Under the pieces are notes generated by a model. That model was given only the letters and a program-made list of their open reading frames with translations, did no database searches and was not told where the DNA came from. A stretch of DNA of 64,000 nucleotides from DAOTVC01 sp034437215 (GTDB taxonomy: Bacteria; Chloroflexota; Anaerolineae; B4-G1; SLSP01), in the NCBI GenBank assembly GCA_034437215.1, contig DAOTVC010000129.1, positions 1-64,000 on the forward strand, written 5' to 3'. Of the stretch, positions 52,370 through 60,411 are shown in pieces. A program made the position numbers and the translations under genes. How positions within the stretch are numbered: position 1 is the stretch's first letter; every line of letters starts with the position of its first letter.

Positions 52370-53080
52370 CTAGACGTCGGGCACCGGCATCTCGATGCCC
52401 ATGTAGCGCGGACCGGTACCCTCGCCCGCCAGCACCTGAAGCACAGCGATGCTCGTATCGTCCGTCGGGCGCCCCGCGTCGAGAGCCATGGCGCGTTCCA
52501 GGAGCCCATCCGCCAGGTCCTGGGCCACAGGCGAGCGCTCCCAGAGATCCGAAATAGCGGGGAGAAGATCCAGACGCCTTCCCGTCCGGCTCCCGGCGTG
52601 CACGAGACCGTCGGTAAAACCACAGACGAGCGCACCGGGCTGCAGGGGCAGGACCTCGACGGCGGGGCGTGCGTGGCGGTGGTGTCCCAGGGGAGGCGTC
52701 TCACCCGGCAGGAGCCGCAGCCCCTCCTCGGCGGTCATCACGAAGACGGGGGGCGCGCCGAAGCGGGTGATCACCAACTCGCGGGCGGCGAGATCGGCGG
52801 TGAGAATGACGAGCGTAGCCGAGACCTTGCCCCCGCGGAGAACGTAGAGCATATCGTTCGCGGCCCGGGCGGCGGCCCCATCCCGGACCCCTTCGGCGAG
52901 CTCCGTCACCACCTTGCGCACCACCCAGATGCTGATCTGCTTGGCCGCGACCCCGGAGCTCTGCCCGTCCACGAGGACCAGGGAGATGCCCCCATCGGGC
53001 CGCTCGATGGCCTCCAGGGTGTCGCCGCCCTTTCGGACGGCCCACTTGTTGATCTTGGCGACCGCGGCCGAGAGGTGCAT
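52370..53080 (-). CDS. SpoIIE/PP2C-type serine phosphatase domain protein
   Basis: 236 aa, a stand-alone SpoIIE-like domain. Metal-binding motifs are recognisable: SLVLVDGQSSGVAAK (first Asp-Gly), VCGFTDGLVHAGS (second) and RPTDDTSIAVLQV (final Asp pair). No sensory or membrane domain attached. Such phosphatases usually act on anti-sigma antagonist proteins, but none is near. Starts 2 bases past the stop of yajC on the same strand. Confidence 0.85.
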   Translation of the reverse strand: MHLSAAVAKINKWAVRKGGDTLEAIERPDGGISLVLVDGQSSGVAAKQISIWVVRKVVTELAEGVRDGAAARAANDMLYVLRGGKVSATLVILTADLAARELVITRFGAPPVFVMTAEEGLRLLPGETPPLGHHRHARPAVEVLPLQPGALVCGFTDGLVHAGSRTGRRLDLLPAISDLWERSPVAQDLADGLLERAMALDAGRPTDDTSIAVLQVLAGEGTGPRYMGIEMPVPDV

Positions 53081-53082
53081 CG

Positions 53083-53358
53083 TCAGCGCTCCGGCTCGAC
53101 CTCCACCACCAGCTTCCGCGCCAGGGCACCGGGCACGATCTCCACCTCGACCCCCTCCGTCAAGAGCAGGCGGGCAACATTTTCGTCGGGGTTGATGTAG
53201 GTAAGGGTCCCGACGAATCCCCCCACGGTGATGACGTGATCACCCGACTCGAAGGTCATGACTTTCTGCGACTGGCGGCGGCGCGCCAACCACTGGGGCA
53301 GAAAGAGAAAGAGAACTCCCAGGCCCAGCAGCACGATCCATAGAACTGTATCTCCCAT
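53083..53358 (-). CDS. yajC: Preprotein translocase subunit YajC
   Basis: 91 aa. One N-terminal membrane span (TVLWIVLLGLGVLFLFLPQWLA), then the YajC domain: FESGDHVITVGGFVGTLTYINPDENVARLLLTEGVEVEIVPGAL. It is an accessory of the Sec translocon. Start ATG at 53358 after GAGGAGGG. No secD/secF adjacent. Confidence 0.88.
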   Translation of the reverse strand: MGDTVLWIVLLGLGVLFLFLPQWLARRRQSQKVMTFESGDHVITVGGFVGTLTYINPDENVARLLLTEGVEVEIVPGALARKLVVEVEPER

Positions 53359-53432
53359 CACACCCTCCTCGAAGTCAAAGATATCCGATGGCTCTCATTA
53401 TACCGGGGGGACGAGAGGATACAAGAGTTGGC

Positions 53433-53510
53433 TCCGCTGACAAAAGGCCAGGTTTACCGCCAAGACGCCGCCGACCGCAGGTCGGACGGGCGCCAAGTTT
53501 TTAAGTTACC
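53433..53510. repeat. Degenerate repeat fragment
   Basis: CGCTGACAAAAGGCCAG resembles the left end of family B, and the block CGCCGCCGACCGCAGG...GGCGCCAAGTTTT recurs near 1926-1958. No gene. Confidence 0.4.
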
Positions 53511-53521
53511 ATACCCTGTAG

Positions 53522-53549
53522 TTGAAACTGTTCCAAAGCGGGCTACAAT
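53522..53549 (+). promoter_or_regulatory. Promoter of the third ABC-2 exporter, with long leader
   Basis: TTGAAA (53522-53527), 16-base spacer, TACAAT (53544-53549). The 140-nt leader that follows (53556-53696) holds GGAGAGGGGGGACTG, CGGAGGCTGCCTCC and AAGGGCAA blocks that could fold; I cannot match them to a riboswitch class with confidence. Confidence 0.6.
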
Positions 53550-53696
53550 GGAGATGAAGACCTTCTGCTCTCAGAAGAGAGAGAGCCCCAGAGAGCTCCC
53601 GTAGCACTGTAAGGAGAGGGGGGACTGTCGGAGGCTGCCTCCAAGGGCAAAATTTGACAAACTCGGTGGGTGACAAGAAAAGGGGGAAGAGACAAG

Positions 53697-54656
53697 ATGG
53701 TTGAGGAAGTAGAGGCCGTCGTCATCCGCGCTCAGGAGCTGGCCAAGAAGTTTGGCGCTGACGTCGCCGTACGGGACGTCAGCTTGGAGGTACCTCGAGG
53801 ACAGATCTTCGGCTTTATCGGCCCCAGCGGCTCCGGCAAGACCACCACTATCCGCATGCTCACGGGCTACTATGCCCCGACGAGCGGTAACGCCAGCGTC
53901 TTCGGGTATCCGCCCACGCACTTCACCCGCGAACAGCGGGCGCGCATCGGCTACATGCCCCAGCTCTTTGTCTTCTATCCCCACCTCTCGGTGTGGGAGA
54001 ATCTGAACTTCGCGGCTTCGATATACGGCATGCCCCTGCGGCGCAAGGAACGGCTACAGGAGGTGCTGGAGTTCGTCGAGCTCTTCGAGCACCGGAAGAA
54101 GTTAGCTCACAACATCTCAGGCGGCATGCAGAGGCGCCTGAGTCTGGCAGCGACCCTCGTTCACGCGCCGCAGCTCATCTTTCTCGACGAACCCACCGCC
54201 AGCATCGATCCCGTGTTACGCCAGAAGTTCTGGGATCACTTCCGCGCCCTCCGCGAAGAGGGCCGCACGCTCTTCGTCACCACTCAGTACGTGAACGAGG
54301 CGGCCTACTGCGATCTCGTGGGCATCATCAACCACGGCGTGCTGCTGACCGTCGACACTCCCGAGGGGCTCCGTCGGCGGGCCTATGGGGGTGACGTCGT
54401 GGACATGCAGACGGCAGAGCCCATGGGATACGAGCAGCAGTCCCGTCTCCGCGATCTGCCCTTCGTGCACGGGAGGGTCTTCCGCCAGACCGACGGCGCT
54501 CTCCGCCTGGTGGTCGACGAGGCCAGCACCGCCATCCCCAAGTTGATGACCTGGTGCCGGGGGAGCCATTGTGAGGTCGAGTCCCTCGAGGAGTACCAGC
54601 CCCCCTACGAGGAGGTCTTCGTGCAGATCATTCAGGCGGAGGAAGAACGTGAGTAA
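53697..54656 (+). CDS. ABC-2 exporter ATPase
   Basis: 319 aa. ATG at 53697 after AGGGGGAAGAG. Walker A GPSGSGKTT, signature ISGGMQRRLSLAA, Walker B LIFLDEPTASIDP, and a His-less switch region: the usual STH reads TTQYVNEAAYCD with Gln in place of the H-loop His, as in many drug/antibiotic-exporter ATPases. A C-terminal extension of about 80 residues follows. Not closely similar to the cassette ATPases at 38741 and 42490. Overlaps the permease by 8 bases. Confidence 0.92.
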   Translation: MVEEVEAVVIRAQELAKKFGADVAVRDVSLEVPRGQIFGFIGPSGSGKTTTIRMLTGYYAPTSGNASVFGYPPTHFTREQRARIGYMPQLFVFYPHLSVWENLNFAASIYGMPLRRKERLQEVLEFVELFEHRKKLAHNISGGMQRRLSLAATLVHAPQLIFLDEPTASIDPVLRQKFWDHFRALREEGRTLFVTTQYVNEAAYCDLVGIINHGVLLTVDTPEGLRRRAYGGDVVDMQTAEPMGYEQQSRLRDLPFVHGRVFRQTDGALRLVVDEASTAIPKLMTWCRGSHCEVESLEEYQPPYEEVFVQIIQAEEERE

Positions 54657-56181
54657 GCTAGGGCGACGACTCATACGAACGTCCGCATTTGTACGCAAGG
54701 AGATCGCCGAGATCCTCCGCCAGCCCCGCCTGCTCGTCACCCTCGTTCTGGGGCCCTTCCTCATCCTGTTGATCTTCGGCATCGGCTATCGAAACGAGCC
54801 CCCGCCCGTGCGCACCATCTTCGTGCTTCCGGAGAACAGCAATCTGACCGCCGCCGAGATCGAGCAGTACGCCACCACGCTGGGCCCGAGCCTCGACTAC
54901 CAGGGGGTGGTCCACGACCGGGTACAAGCCCTGACCCTCCTGCGCCAGGACAAGGTGGATCTCGTCGCCATCAGCCCCGAGAACCCTCAGGAGACCATCC
55001 AATCCGGAGAGCAGGCCGTCTTCACCCTCTACCACAACGAGATCGATCCCGTCCAGGTGGACTACGTCAACTACTTCAGCGAGATCTACGTCCAGGAGGT
55101 GAACCGGCGGGTCGTGCAGCAGATGGCTCAGGAGACCCAGAGTGAGGCCGAGGTCATTGAGAAGGATCTGGAGACGGCGGAGTCGCAACTACCCATGATC
55201 CGGGAAGCCCTGGCTGCCGGAGAGGTCGAGGAGGTAGAGGCGCGCATCGACGAACTGGATCGCGCTTTGCGTAACCTGGCCCTCTTGGCGAGTCCCGGCT
55301 TGGGCATGTGGAGCAACGTAGAGCGCGCCCTGGCACCCGAAGAGCAACGGCAGGCCGAGACGGCTCTGAACATGTTGTTGCGCGCACGCCAGGACGTCTC
55401 GGCGTTCGACGATGCGCTGGAGAGCCAGCCCTACAGCGAGATCGATGTGGAGCTGCTCGACCGCATCGAGCAGGATCTGGCCAATCTAAGGTCCCAGCTC
55501 TCCCTCTTCACCAGCCTCAACAGTTACGTGCTCATCAAGCCCTTTACCATCGAGGTAGAGAGCGCCACCGTCCTCCAGCCGGGCGTGGTCGACTTCTACG
55601 CCCCCTCGGTCATCGCGCTGTTGATGCAACACCTCGCTGTCACCATCGCGGCCCTCTCCATCGTCCGCGAGCAGAGCGTGGGAACGATGGAGCTGTTCCG
55701 CGTCGCCCCCCTCTCGGCGGGCGAGACCCTGATCGGGAAGTATGTGAGTTACCTCATCTTCGGGACGGTCATCGCGGCCATTCTTACGCTGCTCCTCCTC
55801 TTCGGCATCGACATTCCCATGCTCGGCTCCTTCCTCGACTACGCCCTCGTGCTCCTGGCCCTGATCTTCACTTCATTGAGCTACGGCTTCGTCATCTCCT
55901 TGATCTCCGAGACGGACAGCCAAGCCGTCCAGTACACGATGATCCTGCTGCTCACCAGCGTCTTCTTCAGCGGCTTTATAATGCAAGTGAGCGTGCTCTG
56001 GGAACCCGTGCGGGTGCTCTCGTGGCTACTACCCACGACCTACGGAATCCGGCTCCTGCGGGATACCATGCTCCTCGGGCGCCCCATCGAGTCCCTCTTG
56101 ATCGCCGGGCTGGTGGGCATCGGGATCGTGCTCTGCGTCCTGGCCTGGCGTCTTCTCCACCGGGAGATCGAGGTCAAGTAA
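54649..56181 (+). CDS. ABC-2 exporter permease with long coiled extracytoplasmic loop
   Basis: 510 aa. GTG start at 54649 has GGAGGAAG just upstream. One span near 25-42, an extracytoplasmic region (about 45-325) containing a charged helical stretch (about 160-275, rich in Glu, Gln and Arg, likely coiled coil), then six spans with REQSVGTMELFRVAPLSAGETLIGKYVSYLIFG typical of the YhgE/ABC-2 group. Works with the preceding ATPase as a probable homodimeric permease. Substrate unknown. Confidence 0.9.
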   Translation: MSKLGRRLIRTSAFVRKEIAEILRQPRLLVTLVLGPFLILLIFGIGYRNEPPPVRTIFVLPENSNLTAAEIEQYATTLGPSLDYQGVVHDRVQALTLLRQDKVDLVAISPENPQETIQSGEQAVFTLYHNEIDPVQVDYVNYFSEIYVQEVNRRVVQQMAQETQSEAEVIEKDLETAESQLPMIREALAAGEVEEVEARIDELDRALRNLALLASPGLGMWSNVERALAPEEQRQAETALNMLLRARQDVSAFDDALESQPYSEIDVELLDRIEQDLANLRSQLSLFTSLNSYVLIKPFTIEVESATVLQPGVVDFYAPSVIALLMQHLAVTIAALSIVREQSVGTMELFRVAPLSAGETLIGKYVSYLIFGTVIAAILTLLLLFGIDIPMLGSFLDYALVLLALIFTSLSYGFVISLISETDSQAVQYTMILLLTSVFFSGFIMQVSVLWEPVRVLSWLLPTTYGIRLLRDTMLLGRPIESLLIAGLVGIGIVLCVLAWRLLHREIEVK

Positions 56182-56184
56182 ATC

Positions 56185-56751
56185 CTACACCCGCCTCACG
56201 ACTCGCTGCAGCTCACAAGCAGGCCAGGAGAGCACGACGAGCGCGGGCAGGCCCAGGGAGCGCCAGAAGGGCACGGGATCGAGCCCCGTGGCCTCTGCAA
56301 CGTAGAGGGTGATAACGGTGCCGTGGGAGACGATGGCGACGTTGCCCTCGCGGTGCTGCTCCATGACCGCCTGTACGGCAGCCGTGAAACGCTCCCGCGC
56401 CTCCACCGCCGTCTCCCTACCGAAGACCAGAAGATCGGGCTCCCGGAAGAGGCGGGTGACCAACACCTCGAAGGCCTCCCGGCTCGGCATGAGCGGCACG
56501 TCCCGCCGGTCGTGCTCGTGAAGATCGGCATGCTCTTCAACGGGCAGGTGCAGTTCCCTAGCGACCAGGCGCCCCGTTTCGAGAGCCTTGGGCTCCCGGC
56601 TGGTTACCATGAACGCGGGATCGAGTGCCCGCAACTCCTCTGCCAGGGTCAGGCAACGCTGACGCCCCGCTTCCGAGAGCTGCCACTCGGCAGCCGGCAG
56701 GTCGGCCCTGATCTCCGGTATTGAGTGACGAACGAGTATCAGATGGCGCAT
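56185..56751 (-). CDS. Histidine phosphatase family protein
   Basis: 188 aa, phosphoglycerate-mutase-like fold. Catalytic N-terminal LILVRHSIPE (RHG reads RHS), TSREPKALETGRLVA with the second Arg, Glu in the middle region, and the C-terminal catalytic His in VAIVSHGTVITLY. Likely a phosphatase of small phosphoesters; substrate unknown. Convergent with the exporter permease, 3 bases apart. Confidence 0.9.
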   Translation of the reverse strand: MRHLILVRHSIPEIRADLPAAEWQLSEAGRQRCLTLAEELRALDPAFMVTSREPKALETGRLVARELHLPVEEHADLHEHDRRDVPLMPSREAFEVLVTRLFREPDLLVFGRETAVEARERFTAAVQAVMEQHREGNVAIVSHGTVITLYVAEATGLDPVPFWRSLGLPALVVLSWPACELQRVVRRV

Positions 56752-56770
56752 TGAAACACCTCCTCAGATG

Positions 56771-56799
56771 TTGTAGCCCTTCCCCATTACAGGTATAAT
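56771..56799 (+). promoter_or_regulatory. Promoter of the zinc-ribbon/UspA operon
   Basis: TTGTAG (56771-56776), 17-base spacer, TATAAT (56794-56799). Confidence 0.7.
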
Positions 56800-56839
56800 A
56801 ACTCAGGTTGTGATTTTAGAAATCGAAGGAGGGAGAGCG

Positions 56840-57184
56840 ATGGTCTTTGACAAAATTCGTCAGATCTTCTCCAGAGGCTCTGAGAAAGGCTCCTCAGGTC
56901 GCCCCCGCGACCCCGAGGGCCTTTACTTCTACGTCAAGTGCGGCAAGTGCGGCACGCCCGTAGAGGTGCGGGCCGACAAGCGTCACGACCTCCAGCGGGA
57001 CTACGACCGCGGGGGCTACACGCTGAACAAGGACGTGCTCGATAACGAGTGCTACAACCTCTTCCACTTCACCGTCCACCTCGACGAGAACCACAACATC
57101 GTGGAGCGGGAGATCCAAGGAGGCGAGTTCATCACCGCGGAAGAGTACGAAGCGCTGAAGAGAGAAGAGCTAGCCGAGGAGTAA
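56840..57184 (+). CDS. Zinc-ribbon-like conserved protein, 114 aa
   Basis: ATG at 56840 after GGAGGG. N-terminal basic helix (MVFDKIRQIFSRG), then VKCGKCGTPVEVRADKRHDLQRDYD, a CxxC knuckle, with a further Cys in DNECYNLFHFTVHLDENHNIVEREIQGGEFIT. Binding of one metal is plausible. No family name known to me. It is 7 bases upstream of the UspA fusion gene, so the two are probably co-expressed. Confidence 0.75.
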   Translation: MVFDKIRQIFSRGSEKGSSGRPRDPEGLYFYVKCGKCGTPVEVRADKRHDLQRDYDRGGYTLNKDVLDNECYNLFHFTVHLDENHNIVEREIQGGEFITAEEYEALKREELAEE

Positions 57185-57191
57185 AGGTAGC

Positions 57192-58922
57192 ATGCATGGC
57201 AGTCCCGTCGCAGCAGAAGAATTCAACCAAGCTAAACGCAAGAGTTTCTGGAACGAAGTGGCCCATTGGGTCACCGGCAAGAGCAACGAGCTCCTGCCCT
57301 TCGAGGAGGTCCGCAGGCGTCTCCCCTTCGAGGGAGAGCACTATCTCGGACTGCAGACCATCCCTTTGAAGAAGATCATCGGCAGCGTGGGGCGCTACCG
57401 TGACTTCGACCGGGCCTTCCTCCCCAAACAGGAGGAGACCCGCTACCGCTGGCAGAGCATCGACCAGGCCCGGGAGCACGGCGCCATCCTGCCCCCCATC
57501 GAGGTTTATAAAGCCGGCGACGCCTACTTCGTCAAGGACGGCAACCACCGGGTCTCCGTCGCCAAATCGCATGGGCAGGAGTTTATCGATGCCTACGTCA
57601 CCGAGATCGATGTACCCGTCCCCATAACCGAGGAGACGGACATCGATGAGCTCATCCGAGAGCAGGAGCGGGCAGCCTTCTTGCACAAGACCAGGCTGCA
57701 AGAGATCCGCCCTCACGTCGACGTCCGGGTTACGGAGCCGGGCAAGTACGAGCAACTCCTCGAGCACATCGCTGTACACCGCTGGTATCTCAGCGAGGAG
57801 CGGGGGTACGAGGTGCCGTACCAAGAGGCGGTGGCCTCTTGGGTGGCCAACGTCTACCTCCCTCTGGTGGAGGTGATCCGGCAGGAGAACGTCCTGGACG
57901 CCTTTCCCGATCGTACGGAGACCGATATCTACCTCTGGGTCTCGCAACACCGGGAGGAGCTCGCGCAAGCGCTGGGACGGAAGGTTGATCCTCTCTCCGC
58001 CCTGGACGATCTTAGAGATCGTTTCAGCCCCCGCACCCAGGATAAGGTGCGCCGCTTCCGGCAAAAGGTGCAGCGCGCGGTGACCCCCAAAGAGCTGGAG
58101 GGCGGCCCCGAACCTGGGAAGTGGCGGCAGGAGCGGTGGGAGCGGCACGGAGGGGAGCGGCTCTTCGGTGACGTCCTGGTCGCCATCAACGGTGAGGCGG
58201 GCGGCTGGCGCGCTCAAGAGCAAGCGCTGCGCATTGCCTGGCGGGAGGGCAGCTTCCTGCACGGTGTGCACGTCATCCCGGAGGCTGAAGAGCGCAGAAG
58301 CGAGTCCATCAAGGAGATCAAGGAGACCTTCGACCTCCGCTGCCGGGAGGCCAACGTGCCGGGGGAGCTCTTCGTCGAGACGGGCGAAGTGGTCACCCAA
58401 CTCGCTGCCCGCGCCCGCTGGAACGATCTCGTCGTCGTCAGCCTGGAGTACCCGCCGGGCTCTCGTCCTCTGGAAAAACTGGGGTCGGGCTTCCGCACCC
58501 TGATCCAGAAGATCTCGCGCCCTCTTTTGGCGGTGCCCAGCCACAGAGAGCCCTCACCCCTGGATCGCGTCCTGTTGGCTTACGACGGCAGTCCCAAGGC
58601 CGACGAGGCCCTCTTCGTAGCGGCCCACCTCGCGGAGCACTGGGAGATCGAGCTACGGGTGGTCACGGTCTCCGAGGTAGGGGCCATTCCCCGAGCCCTG
58701 GTGCGCGCCCTGCGCTACCTGCGGGAGCGGAAGCTCGAGGTCACGGGCATCGAGGAACAGGGTCCCGTGGGTGAGGCTATCCTGCGTACGGCAGAGACCT
58801 ACGCGAGCAACCTGATCCTGATGGGGAGCTACGGCTTCAACCCACTCTTGGAGGCGGTGCTGGGGAGCACCGTCGATCAGGTCCTGCGCCAGGCCCGGCA
58901 GCCGGTCCTAATCTGCCGTTAG
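57192..58922 (+). CDS. ParB-like domain fused to two universal-stress (UspA) domains
   Basis: 576 aa. About 40-150 resembles the ParB/sulfiredoxin nuclease-like fold: LQTIPLKKIIGSVGRYRDFDRAF and ILPPIEVYKAGDAYFVKDGNHRVSVAKSHG, the DGNHR box being diagnostic. A helical middle (about 155-310) follows. Two UspA-like domains: about 320-450 (DVLVAINGEAGGWRAQEQALRIA) and about 456-576 (RVLLAYDGSPKADEALFVAAHLA, NLILMGSYGFNPLLEAVLGSTVDQVLRQARQPVLICR). The second keeps the ATP-binding Gly-x-Ser/Tyr loop; the first lacks it. Probably nucleotide-responsive; target unknown. Confidence 0.8.
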   Translation: MHGSPVAAEEFNQAKRKSFWNEVAHWVTGKSNELLPFEEVRRRLPFEGEHYLGLQTIPLKKIIGSVGRYRDFDRAFLPKQEETRYRWQSIDQAREHGAILPPIEVYKAGDAYFVKDGNHRVSVAKSHGQEFIDAYVTEIDVPVPITEETDIDELIREQERAAFLHKTRLQEIRPHVDVRVTEPGKYEQLLEHIAVHRWYLSEERGYEVPYQEAVASWVANVYLPLVEVIRQENVLDAFPDRTETDIYLWVSQHREELAQALGRKVDPLSALDDLRDRFSPRTQDKVRRFRQKVQRAVTPKELEGGPEPGKWRQERWERHGGERLFGDVLVAINGEAGGWRAQEQALRIAWREGSFLHGVHVIPEAEERRSESIKEIKETFDLRCREANVPGELFVETGEVVTQLAARARWNDLVVVSLEYPPGSRPLEKLGSGFRTLIQKISRPLLAVPSHREPSPLDRVLLAYDGSPKADEALFVAAHLAEHWEIELRVVTVSEVGAIPRALVRALRYLRERKLEVTGIEEQGPVGEAILRTAETYASNLILMGSYGFNPLLEAVLGSTVDQVLRQARQPVLICR

Positions 58923-58942
58923 GGAGGTTACCGCCTAACCCA

Positions 58943-59179
58943 TCAGACGCCGGCGGGGCTTGCAGCTTGTGCAATCGCCGCAGCGCCGCCGGCTCCGCCC
59001 CCCTCGACGCGCTCCTTGGTCTGTTGTGCGCACTCCATGGCGCTCCACAGAGAGGTGTCGACCTCCATATCGTAGATCTTGCCGGCGTGGACGACGTCAA
59101 ACTGCGCCCGTGCTTGCCCCAACGTGCGATCCTTACGCGCCCTCTCCCGCTCCTCGAGAACGCCCAAGGGGCAGCGCAC
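58943..59179 (-). pseudogene. 3' remnant of a chloramphenicol-phosphotransferase-like kinase
   Basis: About 78 codons with normal codon use. The sequence VRCPLGVLEERERARKDRTLGQARAQFDVVHAGKIYDMEVDTSLWSAMECA matches the C-terminal third of the CPT-like P-loop kinase family (pattern VRCPLEVLExRExARGDR, QFDxVHxxxxYDxEVDTSxxSPxECA). The P-loop and the first two thirds are absent: upstream sequence runs straight into the hydrolase gene. No convincing ribosome site. This fills the gap 58923-59228. Confidence 0.6.
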
Positions 59180-59228
59180 GTCGCGATCGTGATTCTCAAG
59201 GGGGAAGTACCACGAAGAGTGGAACGCT

Positions 59229-59960
59229 TCACTCCAGGGAACTCAGCACCTCGAGGGTTGCCTCAATGACCCGTCGCTGCTGCTCCTCCCGCGAGATGGT
59301 CGCCGGATTGTCCCCCGCCTGTTCCCCGTACCCACCGAATTGGGCGTGGTTACCCCCTTCAATGGCAATCCAGGTGGTATCCGGGGGCAGCAGAGGACGC
59401 GCCGCCTCCACCTCCTCGGGTGAGGCGAGACCGTCCCGGGTGCCGTAGATGGAGGCCACGACGAGCGACTGCTCCGACAGGTCGGCGCTCTCCGGGGGAT
59501 AGGAGGCCCACAGAACCAGCCCATCCACACGGGATGGGTTGCGGTACGCGAAACGCGCCGCCATGGAGCCGCCGAGGGAGTGCCCGCCTACCGCCCAGGC
59601 GTCGATAGCAGGATGAGCCGCGATCACCTCGCCGGCCCTCTCGGGCGCCAGCACGGCCAGGTTCAGGGGCATGGGCACGATAACAACGAGATAGCCCTCC
59701 ACAGCGATGGCCCGGGCAGCCGGAGCGTAGGCGCGGGGGTCCACCCGCCCGCCGGGATAGAGGATGAGGCCCACGTCGGGCTCCCCCTCCCGGGGCCGGA
59801 AGGTCAGCCAGGGGTCGGACTCCACCTCAACTGCCTCCCCCGACTCCAAGGCGGCGAGAGCCTGGGGCAAAGGTTCGGCAGCGGCGGACGCCCAGATTAC
59901 AAAGCCCACGAGAAGCAGCGGGATCAGCAACAACAGAAGCCACCCACGATTTTTCTTCAT
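59229..59960 (-). CDS. Secreted or membrane-anchored alpha/beta hydrolase
   Basis: 243 aa. ATG at 59960 after AAAGGGGGGAG. N-terminal signal or anchor (MKKNRGWLLLLLIPLLLVGFVIWASAAA), then an alpha/beta hydrolase: LILYPGGRVDPRAYAPAARAIA, nucleophile Ser in VGGHSLGGSMAARFA, Asp in GTRDGLASPEEV and His in GGNHAQFGGYG. Resembles the Abhydrolase_5 group; substrate unknown. Confidence 0.88.
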   Translation of the reverse strand: MKKNRGWLLLLLIPLLLVGFVIWASAAAEPLPQALAALESGEAVEVESDPWLTFRPREGEPDVGLILYPGGRVDPRAYAPAARAIAVEGYLVVIVPMPLNLAVLAPERAGEVIAAHPAIDAWAVGGHSLGGSMAARFAYRNPSRVDGLVLWASYPPESADLSEQSLVVASIYGTRDGLASPEEVEAARPLLPPDTTWIAIEGGNHAQFGGYGEQAGDNPATISREEQQRRVIEATLEVLSSLE

Positions 59961-60122
59961 ACTCCCCCCTTTGTTGAGACCGGCGAAAGGTGAATGGTTT
60001 GAGAAGAATCTATGCAATAGCATCCACAGGATAAGGGATCAGGGACCAGAAACCAGGGATCAGGCCCTTACCAAGTCTCGTGCTCTCTCCTACAGCTTGG
60101 TGCTCCAGTGCCCCCTACACCC

Positions 60123-60284
60123 CTAGATGATGAGCGTCAGCAGCCAGACGGTGAGCAGGCCGAAGAGAGCGGTCATTCCCAACTTCACGGCAGCCGCACG
60201 GCGCTGCAGGAAGGCGGTCAGGTCCTTGGAGGTCGTGCCGAAGTAGACGAGAATGAAGACGATGACGAGGGGGACGATGAACAT
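60123..60284 (-). CDS. 53-aa two-span membrane protein
   Basis: Begins MFIVPLVIVFILVYFGTTSKDLT, a first span, then a basic loop LQRRAAAVK and second span LGMTALFGLLTVWLLTLII. GC-ending codons throughout support coding. No strong ribosome site. The gap around it (59961-60411) otherwise holds GGGATCAGGG repeats (near 60034) and the cpaF promoter. Confidence 0.6.
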   Translation of the reverse strand: MFIVPLVIVFILVYFGTTSKDLTAFLQRRAAAVKLGMTALFGLLTVWLLTLII

Positions 60285-60375
60285 GAGATTATGGAATGAT
60301 CGCCAATCACAAGAAGTGCGTGCGGCGCGATACCCAAGCCTTCTACAAACTATAGATTTACTTATTTCAACACAT

Positions 60376-60384
60376 TGGTATAAT
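60376..60384 (+). promoter_or_regulatory. Extended -10 upstream of cpaF-like gene
   Basis: TGGTATAAT (TGnTATAAT), 28 bases before the ATG; -35 unclear. Confidence 0.5.
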
Positions 60385-60411
60385 TATGGTTAACTCACAG
60401 GAGGAAACCCG

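Noticed and set aside
53550..53696. Cobalamin or glycine riboswitch
   Set aside because: Only short fragments (CACTGTAA, GGAGAG, AAGGGCAA) match; the full conserved cores are not present in order.
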